A stretch of 64,000 bases of DNA from an uncultured Caldilineaceae bacterium (GTDB lineage Bacteria; Chloroflexota; Anaerolineae; Caldilineales; Caldilineaceae): the NCBI GenBank assembly GCA_951812725.1, contig OX638330.1:1240001-1304000 (forward strand), written 5' to 3'. Under the pieces are notes generated by a model, which was given only the letters and a program-made list of their open reading frames with translations, had not been told where the DNA came from and did not search any database. A program made the translations under genes and the position numbers. Positions 52,931 to 61,464 of the stretch are shown here, piece after piece (within the stretch, counting starts at the first letter, position 1; the number at the start of each line of letters is the position of its first letter).

Positions 52931-55186
52931 ATGGGACTTAGTGATTCAGCAAAGCGTTTACTTACGCGTCTCCAAAAATACTGTGTCTGGCCTATGAGGG
53001 ATCTGCTAAGAAACTATTTTGGGCATGACAACTTTCTTCCAATGCAGGAGGAAATTATCTCTACCGTTTTGGACGGTGAGGACGCTCTGGTCGTCATGCC
53101 GACAGGAGGGGGAAAGTCTCTGTGCTATCAATTGCCCGCCCTGCGGTTCAGTGGGCTGACGCTAGTGGTCTCGCCACTGATGGCTCTAATGCAGGATCAG
53201 GTCGAGTCTCTCCGGAGCAAGGGCGTCTCTGCCGCTTTCGTCAACAGTTCGCTCAGCCATGCTGAGTCACAAAGCGTTCAGACGAGGGCGCTCGAAGACG
53301 ACCTCAACATTCTATACGTCACACCTGAAAGATTGGTTAAGACGAGTTTCCGACGGTTTCTCAACAGACTCGAGATCAGTCTTGTTGCAGTGGACGAGGC
53401 CCACTGCATCTCGATCTGGGGCCACGATTTCCGCAAGGAATACCGCAGGTTGGGCACTCTGAGGCGCGAGCTGCCAGGTGTCCCGTTTCTCGCCCTGACA
53501 GCAACAGCCACCGAGCACGTGCGAAGCGACATCATCAATGAGCTTCAGCTAACCAACCCTAGGCGGTTCATAGATAGCTTCAACCGCCCAAACCTCAAGT
53601 ATAGGGTGTTACCAAAGAGAGATGAGCGTAACGACTTCGCTAGGCTCAAAGAAATTCTTCAGAGATTCAGGGGCGAGGCTGCGATCATTTATCGCTCTAC
53701 GCAAAGATCGGTAGAAAGACTTGCCTGGCGCTTGAGCCAGGATGGTTTCGAAGCGCTTCCATACCACGGCGGTCTTGATTGGATAAAGCGCAGTACCACT
53801 CAGCGTTCGTTCCTCTCTGGAAGCGTTCCTGTAATAGTGGCCACCAATGCTTTCGGCATGGGTATAGACAAGCCTGACATCCGCATGATAGTCCATTACG
53901 ACTTTCCCATGTCGTTGGAAGGCTACTATCAGGAAACGGGCCGGGCCGGACGGGACGGCAGTGTCGCCGACTGCGTGCTCTTCTATTCCCGCAGTGACAG
54001 AAAAACTCCAGACTATCTCATAAGTCAAATGAAAGACGCGTCGCAGCGTCGAAATGCCTCAAGAAAGTTAGAGCAAGTTCTTGAGTTCTGTGAACTCCGG
54101 GAGTGTCGGCGAAATTATTTGCTCCATTACTTTGATGAGCCGTGGAACGAGGAAAATTGTGGCTCTTGCGATAACTGTCTCAGAAAATTGCGGCAATCTC
54201 CTAGGATGCAGGTCCCTACAGTACTCACTGGCTTGTCCGGTGATTTCGAAATACTGATGGAGATCAAGAGTGTCCTCGCAGCTGACGGATCGTTAAATTG
54301 GAGCGGAAGTGTAGCGGTAGAGGAGTGGGAAGGCATCACAACAAACGGCTCAATTCATCCACCTCGAGTGACCGCAATTCGCCTTGAGTACAGGGGATTA
54401 ACAGGACCAATACCAGCGGAGTTTGGTCGACTAGCCAAGCTGGAAGTGTTGAGCCTAGAGGAAAACATGCTAGAAGGGCCAATCCCTGCAGAGTTGGGAA
54501 AACTGGCCAACTTGAAGTCGCTTAGCCTTGAGGAGAATGAGTTGAGTGGGTCAATCCCACCTGAACTCGGAAGCCTAGGGAAGCTGAATGGACTAAACTT
54601 ATATGACAACAATCTGGTGGGGACGATTCCTCCTGAACTCGGAAACCTCGGAGAGTTGGACGCGCTGTTTCTTGAAAAAAATAATTTGAGAGGACCGATC
54701 CCGCCAGAGTTGGGTAATCTTACGAACCTGAGTGTATTATCTCTCGGAAACAATAAACTGAAAGGGCAGATACCTTCAGAGTTAGGTAACGTCACGAACC
54801 TCGAAGCTCTATTCCTAGAAGATAACAAACTGAGCGGACTGATTCCCTCGGAGTTAGGCTATCTCGCCAATCTGGAAGCACTGTATCTCAACGACAACAA
54901 GCTAAGTGGGAGGATACCGTCAGAGTTAGGCAAACTTACCAGACTCAATACGTTGTATCTCAACGACAACAAGCTGAGTGGTAGGATACCGGCAGAGTTA
55001 GGCAAACTTACCAAACTCAATACGTTGCATCTCAACGACAACAAGCTGAGCGGGAGGATACCGCCAGAGTTAGGCAGTCTTACGAACTTGGAAGCCGTAT
55101 CTATCGGCGAAAATGATCTGAGTGGAACCGTTCCCGACACATGGCGGAGCATCAGGGAAAACGACTTTTCCGACTTCACTGTCTGA
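52931..55186 (+). CDS. RecQ-type helicase core fused to ten plant-type leucine-rich repeats
   Basis: A 751-residue chimera. Residues 22-416 are a RecQ superfamily 2 helicase: Walker A MPTGGGKS (56-63), DEAH (155-158), 'LTATATE' (189-195), 'QETGRAGRDG' (334-343) and a zinc lobe with C392, C410, C413 and C416. The RQC winged helix and HRDC domain of ordinary RecQ are absent. Instead, 438-489 form an LRR N-cap ('FEILMEIKSVLAADGSLNWS' then 'EEWEGITTNG') and 490-729 are ten exact 24-residue repeats of LxGxIPxELGxLxxLxxLxLxxN. No signal peptide or membrane segment is present, so it is cytosolic. The residue-22 ATG (52994) aligns with the start of the next recQ gene and may be the true start; neither has a clear ribosome-binding site. 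G+C, especially in the repeats, is lower than in the neighbours. Function is unknown; a ligand- or protein-sensing DNA helicase, perhaps defensive, is inference. Confidence 0.85.
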   Translation: MGLSDSAKRLLTRLQKYCVWPMRDLLRNYFGHDNFLPMQEEIISTVLDGEDALVVMPTGGGKSLCYQLPALRFSGLTLVVSPLMALMQDQVESLRSKGVSAAFVNSSLSHAESQSVQTRALEDDLNILYVTPERLVKTSFRRFLNRLEISLVAVDEAHCISIWGHDFRKEYRRLGTLRRELPGVPFLALTATATEHVRSDIINELQLTNPRRFIDSFNRPNLKYRVLPKRDERNDFARLKEILQRFRGEAAIIYRSTQRSVERLAWRLSQDGFEALPYHGGLDWIKRSTTQRSFLSGSVPVIVATNAFGMGIDKPDIRMIVHYDFPMSLEGYYQETGRAGRDGSVADCVLFYSRSDRKTPDYLISQMKDASQRRNASRKLEQVLEFCELRECRRNYLLHYFDEPWNEENCGSCDNCLRKLRQSPRMQVPTVLTGLSGDFEILMEIKSVLAADGSLNWSGSVAVEEWEGITTNGSIHPPRVTAIRLEYRGLTGPIPAEFGRLAKLEVLSLEENMLEGPIPAELGKLANLKSLSLEENELSGSIPPELGSLGKLNGLNLYDNNLVGTIPPELGNLGELDALFLEKNNLRGPIPPELGNLTNLSVLSLGNNKLKGQIPSELGNVTNLEALFLEDNKLSGLIPSELGYLANLEALYLNDNKLSGRIPSELGKLTRLNTLYLNDNKLSGRIPAELGKLTKLNTLHLNDNKLSGRIPPELGSLTNLEAVSIGENDLSGTVPDTWRSIRENDFSDFTV
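54398..55117 (+). repeat. Ten tandem 72-bp leucine-rich-repeat units
   Basis: Units of exactly 24 codons run without interruption through residues 490-729 of the RecQ fusion, followed by a partial eleventh (LSGTVPDTW). The units around 54889-55080 are nearly identical at the DNA level (shared CTCAACGACAACAAGCT and GAGTTAGGCA blocks), pointing to recent expansion. Earlier units are more diverged. Confidence 0.92.
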
Positions 55187-55645
55187 ATTAGTAGCTGAGG
55201 TCATTTGAAGCCTTTTTTTCTTGGAGCATGATATGCGGTGAGATGCAATTCTCGGGGTGTCCACTAAAATGATCTACAAATGCGCCTTCATCGGCGAAAG
55301 GGGGCAGGGGCGCCAATCGCCACGACACACCCCTCGTTTTTTGCGACCGACTGACGTTCCTTGCCACTCGAAAACGCGTCAACCTTGACAAGCTCGACAA
55401 GCTCATTTCCCATAGCTTTCCCCTGGAGCGCGTGGAAGAGGCCTGGGACCTGCAGGCCAGCGGGCAGTGCGCGAAGGTGGTGTTAAAGCCGTGGGCGTAG
55501 GACACGGTAATTGACGGCGCTGAAATGTTCGCAAAGTGTTGACCGCGCCGCCGGTACAAGGGGCCGTCGACCGCAGTGACCGTTTACAGTAGGACAACTT
55601 CATAGGCCCTTTGCGGGCCACCATTCAAAGGACGAACACTCCCCC
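55187..55645 (+). other. 459-bp gap with a duplicated dehydrogenase tail
   Basis: There is no credible gene. The first 200 bases are unique sequence of lower G+C without a terminator. The block 55387-55500 is the right copy of the 114-bp dehydrogenase 3' end, still open in frame up to its TAG at 55498-55500. The distance from this TAG to the next recQ start (146 bases) nearly equals that from the real dehydrogenase stop to the RecQ-LRR ATG at 52994 (148 bases), although the intervening sequences do not match. Confidence 0.75.
55387..55500 (+). repeat. Direct repeat, right copy (orphan dehydrogenase 3' end)
   Basis: 114 bp, same length as the left copy at 52733-52846 and in the same orientation. 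The five differences are nearly all silent, so this tail diverged under selection as part of a working gene before it was orphaned. Nothing upstream of it in frame resembles the rest of the dehydrogenase. Confidence 0.9.
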
Positions 55646-57820
55646 ATGCGAGACCTTCTAAAGCAGTACTTTGGTTATGACGACTTTTTGCCGCTTCAGG
55701 AAGAGATCATCTCAAGCACGCTGGACGCCAGAGATGGGCTGGTCCTGATGCCGACAGGTGGAGGCAAGTCGCTCTGCTATCAGCTGCCGGCGTTGCGGCT
55801 TGACGGGCTGACGCTGGTTGTTTCCCCGCTGATAGCGCTGATGAAAGACCAGGTAGACGGGCTGAAGTCCAACGGCATCCCGGCGGCGTTTCTGAACAGT
55901 TCGCTCACATACGCGGAGATGCGTCGCGTTCAGGAGCAGGCGCAGCAAGGCGTTCTCAAGATACTGTATGTGGCCCCGGAGAGGCTATCGAATTCGGCCT
56001 TCCAGGGCTTTCTTGCCAGGCTCAAGGTCAGCCTGGTGGCAGTAGACGAGGCGCACTGCATTTCAGTCTGGGGGCATGACTTTCGCCCCGACTACCGCAG
56101 GCTGGGCGAGCTGCGCCAGAGCCTGCCGGGTGTGCCCTTTCTGGCACTGACTGCCACGGCCACGGAACGGGTGCGAGGCGACATTGTCGGCCAACTGCAT
56201 CTGAGCCAGCCGCAGGAGTATATTGCCAGTTTCAATCGCGCCAATCTCAACTACAGCATAGTGCCCAAGAGAAGGGATAGCTTTGACATTCTTGTGGAGT
56301 TGCTGCAGAAGCACAAGGGTGAATCGGCGATCATCTATTGCACCTCCCGCAAGGAGACCGAAAGCATGGCCGCGCGCCTGCGCGGGAAGGGATTTGACGC
56401 TCAGCCCTACCATGCCGGGCTGGATGACGATGTTCGGCGGCAAACCCAGGAGCGATTCATCCGAGACCAGGTCTCCATTATCGTGGCCACCATCGCTTTT
56501 GGCATGGGCATCGACAAGCCCAATATCCGTCTTCTCGTCCACTACTCGATGCCCAAGTCGCTAGAGGGCTACTACCAGGAGACTGGCCGCGCCGGACGCG
56601 ACGGTCTGCCCAGTGACTGCGTTCTATTTTACACCTATGGCGACGCGGCCAAGCAGGAGTACTTTTTCGACGAGATTGAGGATGAAGCGGAGCTGCGTAG
56701 CGCCCGCGAAAAGTTGGCGCAGGTTGTTGAATTCTGCCAGCTTCATACGTGCCGGCGCAAGTACATCTTGCGTTATTTTGGAGAGGAGTGGCCTGGTGAA
56801 AACTGCGGCGGCTGCGATATCTGTCTGACGCCGAGGGAGGAGTTTGACGCCACCATCATCGCACAGAAGATACTGTCGGCGGTATATCGTACCGATCAGA
56901 GATTTGGCATTGGTTATGTCAGCGAAGTGTTGAGGGGGGCGAATACGAAAGCTATCAGGCAGCGGGACCACGCCAAACTTAGTGTGTATGGTATTGCAAA
57001 AGAGTTTTCTGACGGGGAGATCAAGGAGATCGCGGGACTTCTGGTTGCCGAAGGTCTGCTCGTCAAGAATAGCGGCGAGTATCCTACATTTAGGTTATCC
57101 GGGGCGGGGAGAAGCTTCCTCAGCAATCGCGCGTCGTTGACCCTGTCCAAGCCCAAGCGTGAGGAGGAGCAGGCGTCCTCCGCCAGCCGAAAGGTGTTGG
57201 ATTATGACAGGGGTTTATTCGGCGCACTGCGCGAGCTGCGCAGCCGGTTGGCCGCGGAAAGGAGTGTTCCGCCCTATGTGATATTTGGCGATGCGACGTT
57301 GCAGCAGATGGCGCATTACGTGCCTCAGAGCCGAGAGAGTCTTTTGAGAATTTCTGGGGTAGGTGCAAGGAAATTGGAAGATTTAGGCGATGCGTTTTTG
57401 TCGGTCATAGTGGATTATGCACGCTCGAACAACCTGGGGGAGAAGGAAGTCCCAGTCCGACGCAAAAAGGGAAGCAGTCGAGGGAGAGCGGCTGGTTCCA
57501 CCTACGACCAGACTAAACAGTTGCTGCAACAAGGCATGACGGTTGAGGAGGTAGCGCAACAGCGCGGCCTGGCTAAGAGCACGATTGCGGGCCACATCGG
57601 GCGTCTGATTCAAGCTGGGGAACAGCTGGATCTCAACTCATACTTGCCTCCGCAGGAGCGTTTCGACACGATCAGGGCGGCATTCGTGGAAAGCGGAGGA
57701 ACTCGGCTTTCACCTGTCAAAGCTATACTCGGGGACGACTACACTTACGGTGAGATCAGGCTGGTGTGGCTCTATTTGGACCAGCTGGCCAAAGGGTCGG
57801 ACACTCCTGCTGGGGGATAG
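55646..57820 (+). CDS. recQ: ATP-dependent DNA helicase RecQ
   Basis: A full-length 724-residue RecQ helicase unwinding recombination and replication intermediates 3'-5'. The N-terminal core has MPTGGGKS (about 35-42), 'VAVDEAHCISVWGHDFRPDY', 'LTATATERVRGDI' and 'QETGRAGRDG'. The zinc lobe is 'CRRKYILRYFGEEW' plus 'NCGGCDIC'. RQC winged helix follows ('RTDQRFGIGYVSEVLRGANT', 'LVAEGLLVKNSGEYPTFRL'), then HRDC ('LFGALRELRSRLAAERSVPP', 'LLRISGVGARKLEDLGDAFL') and a C-terminal helix-turn-helix ('LQQGMTVEEVAQQRGLAKST'). Its helicase core is roughly 55-60% identical to that of the preceding RecQ-LRR by eye. This is the housekeeping-like copy. Confidence 0.95.
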   Translation: MRDLLKQYFGYDDFLPLQEEIISSTLDARDGLVLMPTGGGKSLCYQLPALRLDGLTLVVSPLIALMKDQVDGLKSNGIPAAFLNSSLTYAEMRRVQEQAQQGVLKILYVAPERLSNSAFQGFLARLKVSLVAVDEAHCISVWGHDFRPDYRRLGELRQSLPGVPFLALTATATERVRGDIVGQLHLSQPQEYIASFNRANLNYSIVPKRRDSFDILVELLQKHKGESAIIYCTSRKETESMAARLRGKGFDAQPYHAGLDDDVRRQTQERFIRDQVSIIVATIAFGMGIDKPNIRLLVHYSMPKSLEGYYQETGRAGRDGLPSDCVLFYTYGDAAKQEYFFDEIEDEAELRSAREKLAQVVEFCQLHTCRRKYILRYFGEEWPGENCGGCDICLTPREEFDATIIAQKILSAVYRTDQRFGIGYVSEVLRGANTKAIRQRDHAKLSVYGIAKEFSDGEIKEIAGLLVAEGLLVKNSGEYPTFRLSGAGRSFLSNRASLTLSKPKREEEQASSASRKVLDYDRGLFGALRELRSRLAAERSVPPYVIFGDATLQQMAHYVPQSRESLLRISGVGARKLEDLGDAFLSVIVDYARSNNLGEKEVPVRRKKGSSRGRAAGSTYDQTKQLLQQGMTVEEVAQQRGLAKSTIAGHIGRLIQAGEQLDLNSYLPPQERFDTIRAAFVESGGTRLSPVKAILGDDYTYGEIRLVWLYLDQLAKGSDTPAGG

Positions 57821-57854
57821 CAACTCTATTTGGATACCGGAGACCTGAACAACC

Positions 57855-58889
57855 ATGACCTACAAATGCGGAATCGTTGGCGTGAGCGGCGGACGCGCCA
57901 ACGGCCACGCCGACGCCTACGCCCACATCCCCCGCGGCCAACTCGCCTGCATCGCCACCCGCACCCGCGCCAACCTGGACGCCTTCGGCGACCGCTGGAA
58001 CATTAAAACCCGCTACACCGACTACCGCGAGATGTTCGAACGCGAAAAACCGGACCTCGTCCACGTAAACACGCCGCCCGACGTACGCCTCAAAATAATG
58101 CAAGCCGCCGATGCCGCCGGTGTCGGCGCGCTGATTATTGAGAAGCCGCTGGCCATTCAGGCTGAGGACTATGCGGCGATACGGGAATTTGCAAGCGGCG
58201 CCAAGGTGAAGGTGGCGATCAATCACCAGCTTCAGTTTCATCCACGGCGCCGGCAGCTGCAGACGCTGGTCCACGAAGGCGCTATCGGCGCCGTCCGGCT
58301 CGTGGATGCCAGCGCGCGTATGAATATGGCCTACCAGGGCACACATGTCCTGCAATCGATGGCCGGGTTCTATCCGCAAGGGGAGCCAGAGAGTATCTTT
58401 GCTCAGGTTTCAGGCGGCGAGGCCCTGAAGGAAGGCCGCAAGCAGCACTATGCGCCCGACGCAACCATGGTCACCATTCGCTACAAGGACGGTGCCAGCG
58501 GGCTGCTGCGCTGCGGCACCAACGCGCCCTATGTGCTGGCCGGCGATGCGCGTACAAATGTGCACAAGCAGGTTACCGTTTACGGCACTGAAGGTTTCGT
58601 ACACTGGAGTATGTGGGGCTGGGAAACTTCTATTCGCGGCCAGCATGCAAAGGGCAGCCACAACTATCCGGACGAGGACATTCTGGGCCAGGCGGCAATG
58701 ACCGAAGCGGCATTCGACTGGCTCGAAGATGACAGTAAACTTCATCCCCTCAATCTCGACGCCGCCCTGCTCGACTTTCACATCCTGCTGAAAGCGTATA
58801 TGAGCGGGCTCCACCGGCGCGAGGAGACTTTGGCGAGTGAACTGCAACCCGGCCTGATCGACGCACTGCGCCAAGCGCTGGCGGGCTAA
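57855..58889 (+). CDS. Gfo/Idh/MocA family oxidoreductase
   Basis: A 344-residue NAD(P)-dependent sugar or cyclitol dehydrogenase. The Rossmann motif 'CGIVGVSGGRANGHADAYA' starts at residue 5, the catalytic 'ALIIEKPLAI' (E-K-P) is near 100, and 'VAINHQLQFHPRRRQ' supplies further active-site residues. Codon use changes sharply near 58115. Before it, Ala is almost always GCC, Lys AAA and Arg CGC; afterwards GCG and AAG appear as in neighbouring genes, as if the first quarter came from another source. The substrate is unknown. It starts 34 bases after recQ. Confidence 0.88.
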   Translation: MTYKCGIVGVSGGRANGHADAYAHIPRGQLACIATRTRANLDAFGDRWNIKTRYTDYREMFEREKPDLVHVNTPPDVRLKIMQAADAAGVGALIIEKPLAIQAEDYAAIREFASGAKVKVAINHQLQFHPRRRQLQTLVHEGAIGAVRLVDASARMNMAYQGTHVLQSMAGFYPQGEPESIFAQVSGGEALKEGRKQHYAPDATMVTIRYKDGASGLLRCGTNAPYVLAGDARTNVHKQVTVYGTEGFVHWSMWGWETSIRGQHAKGSHNYPDEDILGQAAMTEAAFDWLEDDSKLHPLNLDAALLDFHILLKAYMSGLHRREETLASELQPGLIDALRQALAG

Positions 58890-58927
58890 TTTCGACCTTT
58901 CAAACTGTACCCAGGCAGGTAAAGACG

Positions 58928-59965
58928 TTAGCGGCGACTGTGCCCCTTAACGCGAGTGCTGGCATATCTGGGGGCCAGTTCGGGCTCGGCGCGTTGCATC
59001 CGCCGCGGCGGCAGGCCTTTGCCGATGGCTTCCAGATCGTCCAATACCATCTCGCCGATCTCCCAGAGGGCCTCTCTGACGCTGCCGGCGCGGTGCGCGG
59101 AGAGGATGACATTGGGCGCGCTGCGGATTGGATGCGCGGGGTCGAGCGGCTCCTGTGGGAAGACGTCGATTGCGGCGCGGAAGCGGCCGGCGTGCAGGAG
59201 GTCTGTCAGGGCGTCGAAATCGACGAGGTGGGCGCGGCTAATCAGGATAAGCACGGCGTCCGGCCGGATGCGTTCCAGCAAGGCGCGGTCGAGCAGGGCG
59301 CGATTCTCATCTGATGGAACCGCCAACACGAAAATGAACTGCGACGTCGACATCAACTCTTCCAGGGGTAGTGGTGTGACGCCCTGGCCGCGCAAGTAGC
59401 GTTCGCCCAGCCAGGCATCGTAGGCCGAGATGCGGCAGCCAAACGGCTTGAGCAATGGATGCAGATTGCGGGCCAACCCTCCGTACCCGATCAGCCCGAC
59501 TCTCTTGCCATAGAGATTGAAAGCCCCGGCGTTGCCGGCGTGCAGATATTTTTCGGAATTGCGCTGCATAGCCTGGTGACCTTCCACTAGCCCACGGGCG
59601 CAAGCGATCGCCATGCCCAGCGCCATCTCGGCCACCTGGCGGCCGAAGGCGGGCGCAGCCGAAAGGACGCGGATGTTGTCGGCGAAGCAGTGGTCGTAGT
59701 CCAGGTCGGTGGGGAATGCTCCCGAGACCGACAGGATGGCGCGCAGATTCTGGGCCTGGTACAGGACATCGCCGTAGCGCCAGCTGGAGCAGACTACGGC
59801 GTCTGCAACCTTCAATGCCTCGGCTGCATCCTCGATGGGCATTGGCTCCGACTTGCCCCAAATGACATTGGCAGTTTCGGGCAGGCGGCGCAGGTCCTCG
59901 TCCGAGAATATTTCGTCCATCTTTCTGAAGGAGGGATCCACCAGCACGGTGGGTTTGCTTGTCAT
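58928..59965 (-). CDS. D-isomer-specific 2-hydroxyacid dehydrogenase family protein
   Basis: 345 residues from the ATG at 59965 (MTSKPTVLVDP), which has AGGGG upstream; a longer frame reaches 60019. The NAD-binding motif is 'VGLIGYGGLARNLHPLLKPF' and the conserved stretch 'VLILISRAHLVDFDALTDLL' corresponds to N-x-A-R-G-x-x-V-D, with the usual Gly replaced by His. Glu is in 'DVFPQEPLDP' and catalytic His in 'VILSAHRAGSVREA'. Such enzymes reduce 2-oxo acids or oxidise phosphorylated hydroxyacids; the altered motif makes specificity uncertain. It converges on the Gfo/Idh/MocA gene, with 38 bases between them. Confidence 0.87.
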   Translation of the reverse strand: MTSKPTVLVDPSFRKMDEIFSDEDLRRLPETANVIWGKSEPMPIEDAAEALKVADAVVCSSWRYGDVLYQAQNLRAILSVSGAFPTDLDYDHCFADNIRVLSAAPAFGRQVAEMALGMAIACARGLVEGHQAMQRNSEKYLHAGNAGAFNLYGKRVGLIGYGGLARNLHPLLKPFGCRISAYDAWLGERYLRGQGVTPLPLEELMSTSQFIFVLAVPSDENRALLDRALLERIRPDAVLILISRAHLVDFDALTDLLHAGRFRAAIDVFPQEPLDPAHPIRSAPNVILSAHRAGSVREALWEIGEMVLDDLEAIGKGLPPRRMQRAEPELAPRYASTRVKGHSRR

Positions 59966-60235
59966 TGGGAGCCCCTTGTCTGAACGATGTGTAATATGTA
60001 TTCGGTTGCGTCTTGCCAAGAGTACTGTGGCTGCACTCTCGGTGATACCGGAGGACCATTCAGGCGGTTAGAAAAAGAATCTCCGGCCGCATGATAACAC
60101 AGTGAAGGCTGTGGGAGCCTCATGGTGGAGAAATGACAGCCGGGAGGGTTGCTACCAGGCGGGCGGGAGAGATGCGAACGGGCGAAGGCAGTGCGGCGAA
60201 TCACAAACCACGGCCTGGAATTGAACGGGCGAAAT

Positions 60236-60264
60236 TTGACAGACCTTAGTCCCTTGGCTAGAAT
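60236..60264 (+). promoter_or_regulatory. Consensus sigma-70-type promoter
   Basis: TTGACA (60236-60241) and TAGAAT (60259-60264) are separated by exactly 17 bases, one mismatch from full consensus. Transcription would begin near 60271, about 19 bases before the ATG of the decayed GntR gene. It would run through the broken gene and MITE into the dipeptide-type ABC transporter operon, which has no other evident promoter. Confidence 0.7.
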
Positions 60265-60289
60265 CGAACCCAATATCCAAAATATACCC

Positions 60290-60613
60290 ATGACTCAGGC
60301 AATGTCTTTCCCAAGCAGCCCGTCCGAGGCTGAGCAGACACCTGGTTTTGGCCGCCTGGCAAAGCCTGAGACACCCTTACTCTCCAACCGGCGCCCAGTA
60401 CACGAACTCCTAGCAGACAGCTTGCAGCTGACCATGATGGCCGGCTATCACCTTCCTGGGGTGCGGCTGAATCAGGAAGATCCGGCTTTGGATTACGGTG
60501 TCAGCGGTATGCGGGTTCGTGAAGCCCTGCTGAATTTGCAGTGTGAAGGACGTGTCATCTAGAGTCCCCACAAGGGATCTGCGGCGGCGGCACTCGCGGC
60601 AAAGGACGTCTAG
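60290..60613 (+). pseudogene. GntR family regulator, broken after the HTH
   Basis: An ATG at 60290 opens 90 codons that end with a GntR winged-helix domain ('VHELLADSLQLTMMAGYHLP', 'NQEDPALDYGVSGMRVREAL', 'LNLQCEGRVI'). This matches the typical LRxxILSGxLxPGxxL...LGVSRxPVREALxxLExEGLV pattern. A TAG at 60560-60562 interrupts it exactly where the FCD linker 'ESxPHKG' should follow. In the same frame SPHKG does continue, to a second TAG at 60611. So it is a FadR-type GntR gene silenced by nonsense mutations. It may once have regulated the transporter genes downstream. Confidence 0.75.
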
Positions 60614-60688
60614 ACTTTGTCTCCACAGGCATATTTTCAGACGGGCTGGCCTCCGCTCGCGTAGTGCCAAGAGTGACGTCACAGTGTC

Positions 60689-61464
60689 TTGTACGAATTG
60701 CCGAAATTCTCCTATGGCAGTAGTCGAACGGCTACGACACTGACGCAGGTTTCGAACCTAGAATCGGGTCCCAAAGATCGGTCTACCAGGCGGAGAGGCC
60801 TCCCCGCCTGGGACAATCGTTTGACGCTTGAGGACGGCCTGGTCATCAGCATCGAGGGCTGTCTCGACGTACAGCTTTCGCGAGACTGTCTGCGTTTCTT
60901 TGTAACTGCCAAGCCGCATACAGTGTGTGTCTTGACCAGCTCTTTGTCTTCGCCGCCCATCGGGCTAAGGACGGCGTTTACGGTTGGCAGCCGCCGGGTT
61001 GGTTGGGGAGCACTGCCGCCATGCCACGATGGTGGGGAAGCGCCAGTACGGTGGGTAGCCCGGGGGGGCGTTGCGGGGGCGCAGCCCCTGCACAAGGGAG
61101 GCCGCTTGCGGCCGACCGCCCATAACGCAAAGCTGGGAGAAAGCACATTTTTGCCCGCCTCGTACAGGGTAGCGAACTGGTTGCGGCCGAGTTGTTACAT
61201 TTCTTCGAAGAGGTGGAGGCCATCCGCTTTGTTCACGCCGAGTCGGTAAGAGATCGCGGATCACTCTTGAACGTGGTCGGCATGGATTATGGGAGTCTGT
61301 AGGACACGGTCATGGATTCCAGCGGCTGCAACGTCTTTTGGCTGGATGGCAGAGACAGTGATGCCATGTCGGACTGGGACTTCGGTTGCCTCAATCGCGA
61401 CAGGTGTGTAGATAGTCAGGTCATGGTGGAGAACGGCATTATCGTTCCGGAGAACCTCAAGTAA
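60689..61464 (+). pseudogene. Unidentified gene interrupted by MITE copy F and a nonsense codon
   Basis: A frame traceable from about 60689 ('GLPAWDNRLTLEDGLVISIE', 'LDVQLSRDCLRFF') is cut by the MITE at 60901. Removing the element plus one copy of its TTTCTT target duplication (60901-61205) rejoins the same frame: RFF-EEVEAIRFVHAESVRDRGS, then 'LLNVVGMDYGSL', a TAG at 61300-61302, and 'CNVFWLDGRDSDAMSDWDFG' to 'NGIIVPENLK' ending TAA at 61462-61464. That stop overlaps the permease start (TAATG). I do not recognise the family; a metabolic enzyme or peptidase acting on the transported compound is conceivable. The true 5' end is unclear because of further decay before 60689. Confidence 0.6.
60901..61199 (+). 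mobile_element. MITE-like element, copy F, with 6-bp target duplication
   Basis: 299 bp from TGTAACT (60901) to GTTACA (61199). Terminal repeats are GTAACTGCCAAGCC and GGCCGAGTTGTTAC. It is bracketed by TTTCTT at 60895-60900 and again at 61200-61205, the only clean target-site duplication in the family here. The core (61062-61121) is the GGCCG-CTTG-CGGCC hairpin type, like copy A. The element interrupts a reading frame that is restored when it is removed in silico. Confidence 0.85.

Noticed and set aside
54398..55117. Regular short repeats that could suggest a CRISPR array
   Set aside because: The 72-bp period encodes LRR units without unique spacers; there is no cas gene.
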